In this document: positions 23,668 to 35,026 of the stretch, piece after piece
Layout of the letters: every line of letters begins with the position of its first letter
Position numbering within the stretch: the first letter of the stretch is position 1
Assembly (NCBI GenBank): GCA_029204225.1
Contig: CM055111.1
Location: 4,476,433-4,540,432, forward strand
DNA length: 64,000 nt
Direction: 5' to 3'
Source of the DNA: Diphasiastrum complanatum
Lineage: Eukaryota > Streptophyta > Lycopodiopsida > Lycopodiales > Lycopodiaceae
Made by a program: the position numbers and the translations under genes
The notes under the pieces: generated by a model
What the model was told of the DNA's origin: nothing
Seen by the model: the letters and a program-made list of their open reading frames with translations, nothing else
Database searches by the model: none

Positions 23668-24735
23668 ATGGAAGAATTAAAGCAAAACCATGCAGATATA
23701 TTAGAAGATCTTCAACTTTATGGGGTCGGACCTGACTGGAACACTTCGGATGAGAGACATAGAGCTACTCTTTTGTCTTTGCAAATCTCTCCTTCGTTGG
23801 CTTCCGTTTCTGCCGTGGTTCAGCCCTCTGAACAAAAGGAGGATGCTACTCACAAGCTTTCAATTGAAAGCTCTCCAATTCGACTTGACATGATGGATAG
23901 AAGTTTCCCTGATAGTATACCTTCTGATGGTGCCAGGTATGGGAGAGGGCTTTCTGTGAGGTTTGCGGATGGTGATGATCAATTTTCCGAAATAACATCT
24001 TCTACAACCCCTCTTAAAAAACTTGCTTCGCAGTTCCATGCAAGACCTGCAAATGGATCACGCTCTCCCACATCCTCGACATTGCAATCTAGAGGAGCGT
24101 TTCCATCTGCAGCTCCATCTCAGACGCCTCCAGTTCTTGAAAGAGATTTTGGTACTGACCTTGCCACCGCTAAAGGATACTTAAAAGCACGTCTTAGTCC
24201 TAAGAAGTCTAGAGTTATAAACCGTGATCGCAATGAAACGGTTGCTCTACCAAGATCGCATGCTGAGAGTGGGAGCTTCTTGTTTCCCTTGGACATCCGG
24301 ACTGAACTTCGCAGCAAAAGATCTTCGGAAGAGGACAACCGACAACAAAACTTGGAAGCTAGCACGGAAAAGGAAATTTCTGACATGAAAGCGGCACCTT
24401 ATTCACGGTTTTACTCAGCACCATTGCCATTTAAGAGCCAAAAAGGGCATCCCTCAGCAAGAAATCTAAGATCAGATGTATTGCCTGCAGCAGGGAGTTG
24501 GAATAAAACTTCAGGGAAGGGGGAGGAGTATGAAATGTTCAGGACAAGGTCAGGAAGGTTCAATAGCACCCTTCAAAAACAATTTTCACGGATGCAATCC
24601 CGGCTGCAAGGCAAGGAGACGCAGACCCCTGGCAAGTCAAGGCGCACATCTCAAACCACCCCCTCAAAATTGCAAAGTCTTCCTGCACGCCGCTATTTTG
24701 CGGCGCTTCAAGGACCAGAGCTCGAAAATCTAAAG
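23668..24735 (+). CDS. SLAH exon 1: regulatory N-terminal domain
   Basis: This exon encodes 356 residues with no membrane segment. It is rich in Ser, Arg and Pro with many R-x-x-S/T sites, for example around RLSPKKSR and RRTSQTTPSK, as expected for kinase control. It ends LQGPELENLK at an AAG/GT donor. The donor (GTCTTATT) is weak, and reading through would add 27 residues before a stop, giving a soluble N-terminal fragment. Confidence 0.85.
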
Positions 24736-25075
24736 GTCTTATTTTCTACATCTTCATTGTTTGATGTCAATGAGGCACATTGCAACTTCTTTTCATGCCT
24801 GATATCTTTCTCCTAGCTGTCCTAGAATTGGGCTCTTTGCCGCAATGCTACTTTTGTATTTATGCATGCCAATTTTGTGCTCTTCTATCACTTGTTAAAA
24901 AGTATTGATGCTTCAACCAGTGCAACTTCTTCTTTGAGGAGGCTAAGAATGTCTAGTTTAGAAAAAGATCTCGGAATGTTCTAGAGAGACAACGCTAGAG
25001 ATCAAGAGAGCAGTTTTGTGACATTTTATTGACAGATAGAAGTAGCTACCTAGTTTTACCGGCTTCATGTGTGTG

Positions 25076-25155
<80 letters not shown>

Positions 25156-28100
25156 GAGATTATCTTGATGTCGATAGTATGTATATTGGTGAGGGTAAAA
25201 TGTGTTGAATAAGTCGCCATCACTCAATTTCTATAAAACAATAGTTTGACAATATGATCTAACTAGATCATCCAATCAAATACACATATTTTGCTATACA
25301 TGCATGTACCGGTAATACAAAGTGGAGGATTAATCCTCCTAAACCAACATAATATGTATCATATACATATTGTGTTGACTATCTGATCATTCAAACCAAT
25401 ATACACACTTCAATCATTATATTGTACAATTTAGTAAGTCACTAAATATCTAGTACCCAATTATTTATCTCAAACTGGCATGAACCTTAACAGTGATCTA
25501 CTTTGTTTATCAAGGTAATAGATCCTTCAGGACCCTTCGAATATTTGACATAGATGACAGCCTGGAGTGAGTAATGGCCACTATCCTTAATCCATGAGTA
25601 TTCAAAGCTACAGGTACATGACTGATTCTCACACAAAACTTATAACTTCAGTGGACAGAAGTCTCCCGATTCACTGCCTTGACTGACATGCTCTTAATGT
25701 TTGCTCCCATTAGAAGCTAGTTCAATCTGATGTGCACTAGAAATTGCTTCCTCGACGTTTCACATGATCCAACAGGTCTACTACACTGCCTGCATGAAAC
25801 GTACATAAAATCTGGTGCACATTTAAGGAAATTGCTTGTTATGATGCTGCGCATGATAACAGCTTTAGATCAGAGATTTCAGCCTTCTAATCATATATTG
25901 CTCAAGACAAGAAGGAACTCATGCAATTGATGAAAAATATGGAAAGAACAAAATTGCAAGGATATGGTAGAGAATCATCCTGGCATGGTACATATGCACA
26001 CCCACCATTCCCAGGCAGAATGAATGCCACTGAAGACCTACCTGTATATAGGTTTCTGGCATCTACTCTCAAGCATGTCATGCAAAGATCTACGACAAGT
26101 GGTGGTTGCATGTACATGTCACAATCCTGTGTGTAGAGATGTCATAACTTTTGGTTAGCTTTATGTCAAATTTGTGAAGCAAGAATACACGAGTTAAGAA
26201 GTTGTTTGAGGTGTGCGGTGCAAGAGAGCAGATGGTGTTTAGCATACCCAAGCTTGTATTTAGTTTTTCCAGATTATTCATGGAGATTGTCAGGCAGTCA
26301 CTGTTCTACATCAGATTGATTTTGAAATTTGCAGTATTTTCTCTCTTTTTTTTTCCGTGGATCATTTGGTCACAACTCTCTCTGTCCCTCTCTATATGCC
26401 TCTTGTTCCGTTGGGAAACCTCAAAGAGTTAGATTTCTCGTCATTTTTGTGGAAGCACTCGTATTATCCTAATATATTGTTACAAGAAGTTTTTTGGCCG
26501 AATTCCCTACAGAGACTGTTCAATCCGCATTCTCTCAGTTACTTGCAGCCTAACTGCATAATAGATGGGTTGGCACTGAAGATGAAGCTAAACCATACAC
26601 ACTTTCAGGACCATTGATTGGGTGATAAGTTCATACTTTCTGCTCTCTGAGGAATTTCCTCAGTCAGGTTTGACCTCCTTCCAACAGGAATGGGCTCTAG
26701 GTTGCCAAGTCTTACTGGTCTGCAAAAGCGTTACAGCTCAAGAGGATGTTCATTGTGGAAATTCTACAGAAGTATTGAAGGCATTGCTCTAGACCTGTTA
26801 TTCATGTCGTCAGGTTACTTAATATTTGAATGATATACATTGCACGGCAAATCTTGTACAACCATACGTTTTAAAAGCTCTTGATGGTGCTGTAGGTCAT
26901 CCACATGTATTGGCTATATAAATGTATGAAGGACAACAACCCCATCTGCTGCATTTAGCCCTAAGCATCTTTTATGTAAGACCATTTGTCTGTTTCAGAA
27001 CAGCGTTTCTACAGCATTTGTATTACTTATTCTCAACGGTGCCACTTAGAATGCTGGAAACGGAAATCTAAGTTCCCTTTCAAAGAAGTCATTATTCTCT
27101 TAATATTACAATAGATGCTTTTAGTGCTCTAGTATTTACTCTCAAAGAGCATCAGGATGAAGTCTAAGAGGTCAAAGGTGTTCTTTCTGGTGAATACAAA
27201 GTAGTTAGAAACTGAGCAATTGTGCTAACTGAAATATTGTTTTCAAATTAGGATTCAGAAGATATTTTGCTACCATTGGATGAGCAGTGGCCCTTTCTTC
27301 TGAGGTTCCCAATCAGCAGCTTTGGTATATCGCTTGGACTTGGCAGCCAAGCTATCCTGTGGAAAACTCTTGTTCTTACATCGTCAGTGCACCTGTTACA
27401 TATTCTCAGGGTTATCAATATGGTGCTCTGGTGTTTGACCCTTATTGCCCTGATAGTGCTCTTTTCAGTGTACATGCTGAAGTGGTTTTTCTACTCTGAA
27501 GCAGTCCACCGGGAGTTTCATCATCCCGTGCGGGTAAATTTTTTTTTTGCACCCTGGATTGCTGCAATGTTCCTGGCAATAGGCGTGCCTCCAGTTATTG
27601 CAACCACAATTCACCCTGCAATTTGGTGTGTATTCATGGCACCAATATTTTTGTTAGAGCTGAAGATCTATGGCCAATGGCTGTCTGGTGGCGAACGACG
27701 TTTGTCAAAAGTTGCCAATCCGTCCACCCACTTGTCGGTTGTAGGAAATTTTGTTGGGGCAATTTTAGGTGCAATAGTTGGATGGAAAGAGGCAGCAACA
27801 TTTTTCTGGTCAGTCGGCCTTGGCCACTACTTGGTTGTTTTTGTCACCTTGTATCAGAGGCTGCCCACAAATGAAACTCTTCCAAAGGAGCTCCATCCAG
27901 TGTTTTTCCTGTTTGTTGCAGCTCCAAGTGCTGCAAGTGTTGCTTGGGAAAATATTGTTGGGGATTTTGACCATGTATCGCAGATTGTGTATTTTGTATC
28001 AATCTTCCTCTTTGCATCTCTGGTTAGTTGAGACTGGAAATTGATCAATTGCTGATGTTTATGCTTAATTTGTTAGCTATTTAGCAATCATCCACTATTA

Positions 28101-29158
28101 GTGAAGCTTATTCTTTATTTTCTGGTTGTAATTACAATTAATACATGCGTTTCTAATCACAATTAATGAATGTTTTCTTGATAATAAAAATGGGCTATGA
28201 TTGTTATTGATGTTGGCAGTATCAGATTTTTTCTCAAAAATGAGAAATGGCTGATATCTGCTACTAAGGAGAGAATGAATAGTTGCTCTTTGTCACCTTT
28301 ACGAAGAGTGCCTCTTATGGCTAAGGGACTGCTCCTGATAACATTTTGGTTTGTGCCTGGTTTAAGTTATAATTATCCTCTTTTCAACTACAGTCTTGCT
28401 AGTTCAGCAAGATAATTTTGATAATTAACGGTTTCTTTTTTACTCTAAAGCAGGTAGTCAGATTGAATTTCTTTCGCGGATTCAGGTAAGGCTGTCATGC
28501 TTTGTCTCTACCTTCAATCTTATTTGCATGATATTTAGGTCTGACTGTCAATCTTTTATTCAAATGCTGATCGATTTTGCCAGTTCTTCAAGGTTCCAGT
28601 TTAAGTGAAAGATTTTAGCCACACAAACGTATGAAAGTTACTTACAAAAAGCGAGTCTCTAAGAATACCCTACATAGTAAATAAGTCTTTTGAGATCTTG
28701 GTTGCAGATTTTCCATTGCCTGGTGGGCATACACATTTCCAATGACATCAGCCTCTATTGCAACTATTCGATATTCCCAGAAAGTAAGAAGTCATATCAC
28801 AAAAGTGATGGCGATTGCGCTTACACTGATTTCTTCTACGATGGTTCTGTTGCTCTTTATTTCCACCGTTTTCCATATTTGGTCCGGTAATTTGTTTCCA
28901 AACGACATGGCCATAGCAATCACAGCTAGAAAGCGAAAAGCTGTGAAGAAGGGGCTTAAGAAGGATGACAATTCTTCCAGCCAAAATGGGATTTTTTCAC
29001 AAGAAAACAACAATGCTGAGTTTGTTGGGGATGAAATACCTAAGCTATTGCAGCAGTGCATGTCTTTTTCCGGAAGTGACAACGAAATGGCTAATGAAGC
29101 TGTAAATTTGAAGCACACTAAATTGAATGGGTCCAGAATTCATGAATCCTCACCATGA
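23668..29158 (+). CDS. S-type (slow) anion channel, SLAC1/SLAH family, SLAH3-like
   Basis: The predicted protein is 773 residues from four exons: 23668-24735, 27252-28022, 28454-28485 and 28708-29158. All three introns are GT...AG and the phases agree (0, 0, 2). Residues 1-356 are a Ser/Arg-rich cytosolic domain. Residues 357 onward form the channel: ILLPLDEQWPFLLRFPISSFG (from about 361), HPAIWCVFMAPIFLLEL, AAPSAASVAW (579-588) and FSIAWWAYTFPMT (625-637), all SLAC/SLAH signatures, with about ten membrane spans and a charged C tail. Known members export nitrate and chloride across the plasma membrane and are switched on by ABA-linked kinases. The N-terminal YFAALQGPELE block before the first channel helix is typical of SLAH2/SLAH3. 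The first in-frame ATG follows a TAA at 23659. Arabidopsis SLAH3 is shorter. Ion selectivity cannot be read from sequence. Confidence 0.9.
24736..27251 (+). other. SLAH intron 1 (2.5 kb)
   Basis: It runs from GTCTTA to an ...AAATTAG acceptor. It contains a TG/AG microsatellite and no recognisable transposon or gene. Its length is unremarkable for a repeat-rich genome. Confidence 0.8.
25068..25161. repeat. Compound (TG)n(AG)n microsatellite in SLAH intron 1
   Basis: About 27 TG units are followed by about 18 AG units with one interruption. Confidence 0.97.
27252..28022 (+). CDS. SLAH exon 2: main channel exon
   Basis: 257 codons in phase 0 at both ends encode residues 357-613, about seven or eight of the hydrophobic helices. 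It opens DSEDILLPL and ends ...SIFLFASL before GTTAGT. Reading through stops after two residues, which confirms the donor. Confidence 0.9.
28454..28485 (+). CDS. SLAH exon 3: 32-bp micro-exon
   Basis: Bounded by CAG and GTAAGG, it encodes VVRLNFFRGF plus two bases. It supplies the conserved linker between helices. Skipping it would shift the frame of exon 4. Confidence 0.88.
28708..29158 (+). CDS. SLAH exon 4: last helices and C tail
   Basis: The acceptor TTGCAG precedes RFSIAWWAYTFPMT. Two more membrane segments follow, ending in STVFHIW, then a basic RKRKAVKKGLKKDD segment and an acidic Asn/Ser-rich tail of about 80 residues. Confidence 0.9.
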
Positions 29159-29421
29159 AAATCAATGTAGAATCTTATATGCTCGTGTGGGATCAGATTT
29201 GACTGGACATTTTGGCTTAACTTCTCCATAATAAGAAAAGCTACGAATATCGTTTACGCACAACTGCTTTCCCTAAGGAGTTGGGCAGTCTCTGGAAAAA
29301 CGTTTCTTTGCTCAGAAAACACAATCTGAAAGCATCCAATTCATACGGAAACATTGTATGCCACCAACTTTGTATACCTAGTTCTTGGTAGGAAAACTCT
29401 TATGACCTTTTCTACTCTTTT

Positions 29422-29551
29422 AATTGTTTCGCATTGGATGTAAGCTCTCCTGCAAGCGATTGAATTTCAAAATCTTCTCCTGTTAGAATTGTTTCGCATT
29501 GGATGTAAGCACTCCTGCAAGCGATTGAATTTCAAAATCTTCTCCTGTCTC
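29422..29551 (+). repeat. 65-bp tandem duplication in the SLAH 3' flank
   Basis: Two near-identical copies of GTTTCGCATTGGATGTAAGC plus the following 45 bases start at 29426 and 29491. They lie 270-400 bp after the stop codon, in the likely 3' untranslated region or just past it. Confidence 0.85.
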
Positions 29552-29763
29552 AAAAGAGTTGAGAGAATCAAGGGCATTATGATTCTTACTTGAGCATTAA
29601 AAAGATATTTCCGTCTTTGGAACAGGTTGAATCTCTACTTTGAGTTCCTAAATCTTTTGCCCATACCCGGTTTATGACTTTTTTGACCACGGAGATTTTA
29701 TTTTTTCTATGTATTGCCGCTAGCCTTAGAGGGGGCCTATGATTATGACACTCAATATTGGGC

Positions 29764-31223
29764 TTAGTTTATATTCTCAAATAACCCCAAAGGAAAATCT
29801 TCAACAACATCAACATCATTTACTATGGCCGGACCTATGACCTCATCAACATCGTCCACCAGATCTTCATCCAATGCTAATGATGATCCAAAATCTAAAC
29901 AAACTCCCATGCTTTTTAGCCATCCACTAGGTGATTCTGAAGGTGTGAATGGACAAGTCAACAATTCTTGCATGCCACCTGGTAATATAGGCGGATCCAC
30001 AGGAATTGTCTGTGGTTGTAGTTTGTTGGATGTAACATCAAGCACCATATTTTGATCAAAATCACGTTCACTTACCTACAAATACAATCAACAAACAATA
30101 ATCCTTTTTCAATAAGATAAATTACCATAAAACTTGCAAAACAAGAATGTTTGTAGCAAACTAGTGAATTGAGCAAACTATGTACCATGACATGATCTTC
30201 AATCCTTTGAGCATTTATAGGGTTTGAAGGACCCGCAAGCGCTTGATCAGGATTTGGTGGAGGCCTCCTCCACATGTGATCATTGACTATGTGTCTTTTG
30301 CGATATATAAATCCTTTGCAATTGGCGCTATTACAACGGATCTTTTCATCCCATGGATCTGGCTACATAAATCAAAGAAAAAATATCATTAGTGTCATAT
30401 ATTCGAGCACTCAAGTATGGCTTGCAATTAGAAATTAGCAAGCATCTTGAAATTCAAAAGATTGTATGTTATGGAATTCTAAAAAAATTAGTACTTATAA
30501 TGCAAACAAATAAAAGATACAAACAAACATGGTGAACAATATTTTATCGTACTTGTCCAAAGAGATGTGGATATCGTCTTTGTGTCTCGTAAGGCATAAC
30601 TGGAGACCTATTAGGTGGTCTGGATCGATCACTACCTGAAGTGCTAGACAAAACTCGACCTGCATGTATTCTTTTAAGTACTAACATCATTACTCTATAT
30701 ATTTTGACTAGTGACATAAATCTAAATTGCAAGAGAATAACAAGAGAGCCACAAGCACATCATATAAAAATGGTGGATATAATAACGTTAACTAGACCTG
30801 TATCATGTGAAGGAGCAAGCGCCGAATGATCATGAGTACTAGGTCGTGGCACTGTTGATGATGTAATGGTTGGCTCACAAGAAATAGGAATATTTGACGT
30901 CCTCCCAGTGTCTTGCGATCCGCATCCACGCCCATAGATAGGGGCATTTCTGAAATCTCTCCGAAGAAGATACTGCTTAAATACCATTCATAGAAATTAG
31001 GAATATCAACATCAATTATTTTCTTTAAAACATTGAGGATAGATATAAAAAATGAAAAACTATTTGAAAATAAAGTGAACTTAATCACCTGTTGGGCTTT
31101 GTGGGCCAATGATAGACCTTTCTTGCGATCTAGTGGAGGTGCCTCTGGTGGTCGACGTGGTCGATCATCTGACAAAACCATTCCTACATCCATGGCAAAA
31201 AAGCCATGATCATTAACAAACAA
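29764..31223 (-). CDS. Unrecognised multi-exon gene with CCHH zinc-finger-like motif
   Basis: Five minus-strand exons join in phase. Approximate limits: 31210-31089 (ends ...LAHKAQQ), 30972-30797, 30667-30553 (ends HLFGQ), 30366-30187 and 30075-29764. All introns begin GT and end AG. The protein starts basic and proline-rich (DRPRRPPEAPPLDRKK). Exon 4 has C-x4-C-x8-H-x4-H (IRCNSANCKGFIYRKRH...H), possibly zinc-binding. The last exon is acidic (LALDEDLVDDVDE). Exon 1 may be preceded by another, since GATGTAG looks like an acceptor. It may be an auxiliary gene of a CACTA-type transposon (a transposase-like ORF lies nearby) or a host gene; I do not recognise the family. Confidence 0.5.
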
Positions 31224-31499
31224 ATAAAAACAAATAATACATTACTAATCATAAAAGCCATGATCATTAACAAACGATGTCAAGCGACAACCCCAAAATT
31301 TATAAGTTGTAAGAAGAAAAGTTAACAAAAACATGTTTGTACAAGTAGAAAATTCATAAGATAGTTAATTTTGGTAGTGAAAAACAAAGTATTTCGACGA
31401 AGAATATACACTCCCAAAATTTGAACCTAAATTATCAAGCAATGGTATGAAGGGATTATATTTTTTTCAACAGAAAGGACTTTAAGCTTCCAGAACAAA

Positions 31500-31700
31500 A
31501 AATTATTAGCCTAGAATATTGTCCATAAATCCAAGAATTGGTAAAAGGTAAACTTCATAAGCATCACTAAATTATTGAAAAACGTCATTGAAACATCGCT
31601 ACATGTACATATCAACAAACGTCGCTATGTTTTTTAATTCTTAACATCTCCACAATGGACAGAAGCTTTCAATGAAATTCATAACAAATGAATGTCAGAC
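31500..31700. repeat. Repeat related to 33110-33300
   Basis: AGAATATTGTCCATAAATCC, AAGAATTG, CATCACTAAATTATTG/CATCATTGAATTATTA and CAACAAACGTCGCT/CAACAAATGTCGCT words occur here and at 33150-33270 in the same orientation. They may be subterminal repeats of a DNA transposon enclosing 31.5-33.3 kb. Confidence 0.45.
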
Positions 31701-31771
31701 GTTTGTGCATGACAACTATCATACTCAACAACCACCAAGAGAGGCATTTTAGTAAACATCACTGGAAAGAA

Positions 31772-32044
31772 TTATCTGTGGTCAAGCATAGCTTGAGCAC
31801 CTTGTATTCTTTTTCTTTGAACCTTTAGATCATCCTTCATAGAAGGCAAATCTCTACCAGGAGAGTTGGATGACCTAGAATTGAAGGACTTCAGTTGATC
31901 TTGAAGTTTGTCTAGCTCCAAGAGCTTTGTGACTAACACCTTTCTATGTGACTCAATCTGTTCTTTCGATGTTACTTTAGCTTTGAAGCTTTGCTTTAGT
32001 AACAGTAGCCTACTTTTGGCTCGTTGACAAAGTTTTTTGGAAGC
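31772..32044 (-). CDS. Possible terminal exon encoding a coiled coil
   Basis: After an ACCTAG acceptor-like site at 32045-32050 the minus strand encodes 90 residues without a Met start, ending at a TAA at 31774-31772. The sequence (RLLLLKQSFKAKV, EQIESHRKVLVTKLLELDKL, LKVQRKRIQGAQAML) is strongly amphipathic and likely coiled coil. It may be part of the same transcription unit as 29764-31223 or a separate decayed gene. Confidence 0.4.
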   Translation of the reverse strand, partial: ASKKLCQRAKSRLLLLKQSFKAKVTSKEQIESHRKVLVTKLLELDKLQDQLKSFNSRSSNSPGRDLPSMKDDLKVQRKRIQGAQAMLDHR

Positions 32045-33109
32045 CTAGGTATAATATGCTCTTAGGTTTGTATCCTCCTCTGCCCAAATCTCAAAACCAT
32101 CAAGTTGTGGTATAAGGATCTCTTAATCATATATACATAAACACACTCACACATTCTTGAGAGAGCGAGAGAGAGTTCTCTTGTAAAAAATTCAATTTTT
32201 TTGCTCTTTCAAGCTTGTTTGATGGTATATCAATTATGGGAGGCATGGGCAATGGGTAGGTTTTTTGTAAAAAAAAATTAATGGTATCTTTTTTATGTTT
32301 TTAAATCAGAGGGGGCAGGTAGTCACCAAACACCCCCTGATATGAGACCACGAATGAACTTAATTACAATTTATCTCACATCTTCAAGACACAAAGACGA
32401 TCATCATCACATCATCATCAACTTCCAATTTTCCAACTTTATGTTAAAATTTTGTATTTAAACTTCAAAAGCCTGGACATTATTACTGAAATCAGCTATA
32501 TTCTATTTTAGTAGGTGGCTATGATCTTTGGATATCATGAGAGAGAAAATGCCATAGAATATAGTTGCCTAACTTCAATCTTGTTGCCCTGGGGATATCC
32601 AACGATCAACTGAATTGTACAAGGCCACTGTAGTACTCAGCATTGTCCATAAAACTAAGAATTGGCCTAAAATCCTTCTTAAGAAAAAGATATAGTCGTC
32701 CATCTAGAGTAGTACTCATCAACCTCACACATCATGATCCAATGTCTTGCAGCTTAGCTCGATGCATATGTTTGACCCATAGAATATGTGAACCATCCAC
32801 GGTTCACCACGGTTCTGAGAACCGTATAGTGAACCGTACGGTTCTCAAACATTTTTACAGTGAACTGTGTAATTATTAATTAATTATTTCAATTCAATTC
32901 GTAGCAAAGTTTGTATCTATGCAGCAAAGTCTTAGTTACTTTCAAAAAAAGTCTTTCAAATAGTTTGAAAGATAGCTTTGTGTGCATGTACAAAAACCAG
33001 CAAAAGTCTTCAATTTATGATGCAGAGCAGTAGAGATCCAATAATCACTTTTGCATAGTTCTCAGAACCATTAGTACTATGGTTTGATTTGCATAAATCC
33101 ATTGATGAT
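32045..33109. other. No gene seen
   Basis: This is AT-rich sequence with no credible coding frame. GAACCGTAC-type words near 32800-32850 form a small GGTTCACCACGGTTCTGAGA cluster. Confidence 0.4.
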
Positions 33110-33345
33110 AATATACCTGAGCATTGTCCACAAATCTAAGGATCAGCCTGAAATATTGTCCATAAATCCAAGAATTGCTTAAAAAGGCTTCATAAACATC
33201 ATTGAATTATTAGCAAATGTCGCTACATGCCAACAAATGTCGCTTGAACATCCCTATATGCCAACAAATGTCGCTAATTTTTAAAAGTCAATTATTTGTC
33301 GTCCGACGACGTTTGCAGCGACATATATCCGTCGCTCAGCGACAT
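33110..33345. repeat. GTCGCT-rich subterminal-like repeats
   Basis: The motif AAATGTCGCT recurs three times at 33215-33275, followed by TCGTCCGACGA and GCGACATATATCCGTCGC-type inverted words. This clustering is typical of transposon subterminal regions. Confidence 0.45.
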
Positions 33346-33682
33346 ATGATTTGAAATTCCCTTTGCACACCATTTCTAATATTTTCTCTCATTTTCAATC
33401 CTCTCATTTTGCTTCCTTGCTTGCCATTGCTCATTTTGCTTCCTTGCTTCATTGCTTTCTTGCTTGCCATTGCTCATTTTCATTTTCATCGTGATCTTGT
33501 TGCTTGTTACTTGTATTCTCATTTTTATTTGCATATTCATAGTGATCTTAGCTTGTTACTTGTTAGCATCTACTTAGTTGCAATCTTAGTGTTTAGTTTA
33601 GTTTTCTTGTAGTAATTTAGTGTCATTTTCCATATAGTTTTCAATATTTTTTACGTGGTTAGTTATTGTACCACTAGTCTTG

Positions 33683-34276
33683 ATGGCCAGTGGAAGTGGT
33701 GGATGACGCGATCGATGTGACCGGTTGTCTAGTTCTTCCGGGAGGCGCAATTCTGAGGGTGTGCCCCCCTCTAGTGGCGGCTGAAGCTCCGGCAATGGCC
33801 GTGAGAGTTTCACCTCTGGCAGTGACCATGAGACGACACTACGTCTCTTTAGTAATATGCACCCTTATGAATGCACGGAGATCTACGAGCAGTCGATGCG
33901 TGTGGATGCAGCGACTGGATCACCTATCCCTACTGGCGAGTCTAGCACACGCCCATATGAGATTCATGCTGATGGATCTTTGAATATGGGTGACAATAAT
34001 GGATATTTGGTCATGAGAGCTCGTGAATTGACCAAATTATACATTAGCAATCCTCTCTACAATTGGCACGTACAGCCATGAGACGAGAAAGATCGTATCA
34101 TAGAGGCATTGCATAGGGAATTTCCATTTGACCATCCATTTAGTAATAAATGGATGGAGGGAAAGCTTGGTGAGCATATGCATCACTATCGTGACAAGCT
34201 CCGTCAACAATCTCGAAGGCCAAGTATACCAGGCAAGCCAACTTGTGTAGCAAAAGTACCTGGACTTCCCTCATGA
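33683..34276 (+). pseudogene. Plant CACTA/PTTA-type transposase-like N-terminal ORF with three TGA stops
   Basis: One frame from ATG 33683 to TGA 34274 (198 codons) is interrupted only by three TGA codons (codons 8, 35 and 133). It starts with a Ser/Gly-rich low-complexity tail (SGSDHETT...). It continues DGSLNMGDNNGYLVMRAREL, WHVQP, then DEKDRIIEALHREFPFDHPF, WMEGKLGEHMHHYRDKLRQQ. The helical 'R-I-EAL..F.F' plus Lys/Arg layout resembles the PTTA/En-Spm (Transposase_24) family. It ends where LTR-like sequence of element E begins. Confidence 0.5.
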
Positions 34277-35014
34277 GTGAGTTAAGGAAAACTCCCCATA
34301 AATATGACAAGCACAAGGTGTCGAAATTTCACAATTCTAGCTTGACCATTTTTGGTCACATGCATTGTAATTGGCAAGAAGGCCATGTAAATAGATGCCA
34401 CACGTGCCAAATCACATAGGATGATTTCCAAAGACTTCTTTCCTCATATTACATTGTGATAGCATCTTTGAAATGAGGCCAAAGTGTGCTTAGATAAGAG
34501 AAATTCTAGGAGCTAAAAATAACATGTTTTACATTGTTTTTGGATCTTGAGATCTTGACCCCATATTAGGGTGGATCCAATGACCTATTAGGTTAGATGT
34601 TAGGTTTAGGTTATGATAAGAATAGAGATGCCCTAAAATGTTCAGTTCCAATCTTGAAATGTATAAATGCGTGATGAGATCTCCATCCAAATATGAAGAA
34701 AAATCAAGTTTTTTCACTTCTATTAACATTGTCATTTGGTGGCGAGTTCTAGATATTGGATGTGAGTGATTTTATGAAGTAATTACTTGCTTTGGAAGGT
34801 ACTGAAGTTTTTTATAGGTCTGAACAACTTGCTGCACTTTACTTTAGTGTATTTGATCAAATCTATGTGCCTATTGTGGAGTTAAATGCCAAATTGGCTA
34901 GTTTTGGTAACTAGTCTTGATTCTAGCTCATAGTTTGGATCTAGATCTTTGATTTGTGCATTCTCCATCACTTTTAGGATTGATTAGGATTCATTTTACT
35001 GTAAAATTTTGTCA
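34277..35014 (+). mobile_element. 5' LTR (or its 3' part) of copia element E
   Basis: The right edge is firm: ...GTAAAATTTTGTCA followed by the primer site at 35015. A TATA box, TATAAAT, lies at 34662-34668. The left edge is only bracketed by the end of transposase coding at 34276; no TG start matching the right end was found, so it may be truncated. Confidence 0.6.
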
Positions 35015-35026
35015 TGGTATCAGAGC
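35015..35026 (+). other. Primer-binding site of copia element E
   Basis: TGGTATCAGAGC directly follows the LTR end. It is complementary to initiator Met tRNA. Confidence 0.9.

Noticed and set aside
24120-24386. Antisense open frame in SLAH exon 1
   Set aside because: The sense strand has clear SLAH coding; the antisense frame is a by-product.
34274-34290. TGAGTGAGTTAAGG as the start of the element E LTR
   Set aside because: It does not mirror the LTR end ...TTTTGTCA; the TGA is also the end of the transposase-like frame. The left edge was left open.
35015-35026. TGGTATCAGAGC sites as tRNA fragments
   Set aside because: Each is 12-13 bases directly after an LTR end, so these are primer-binding sites, not tRNA genes.
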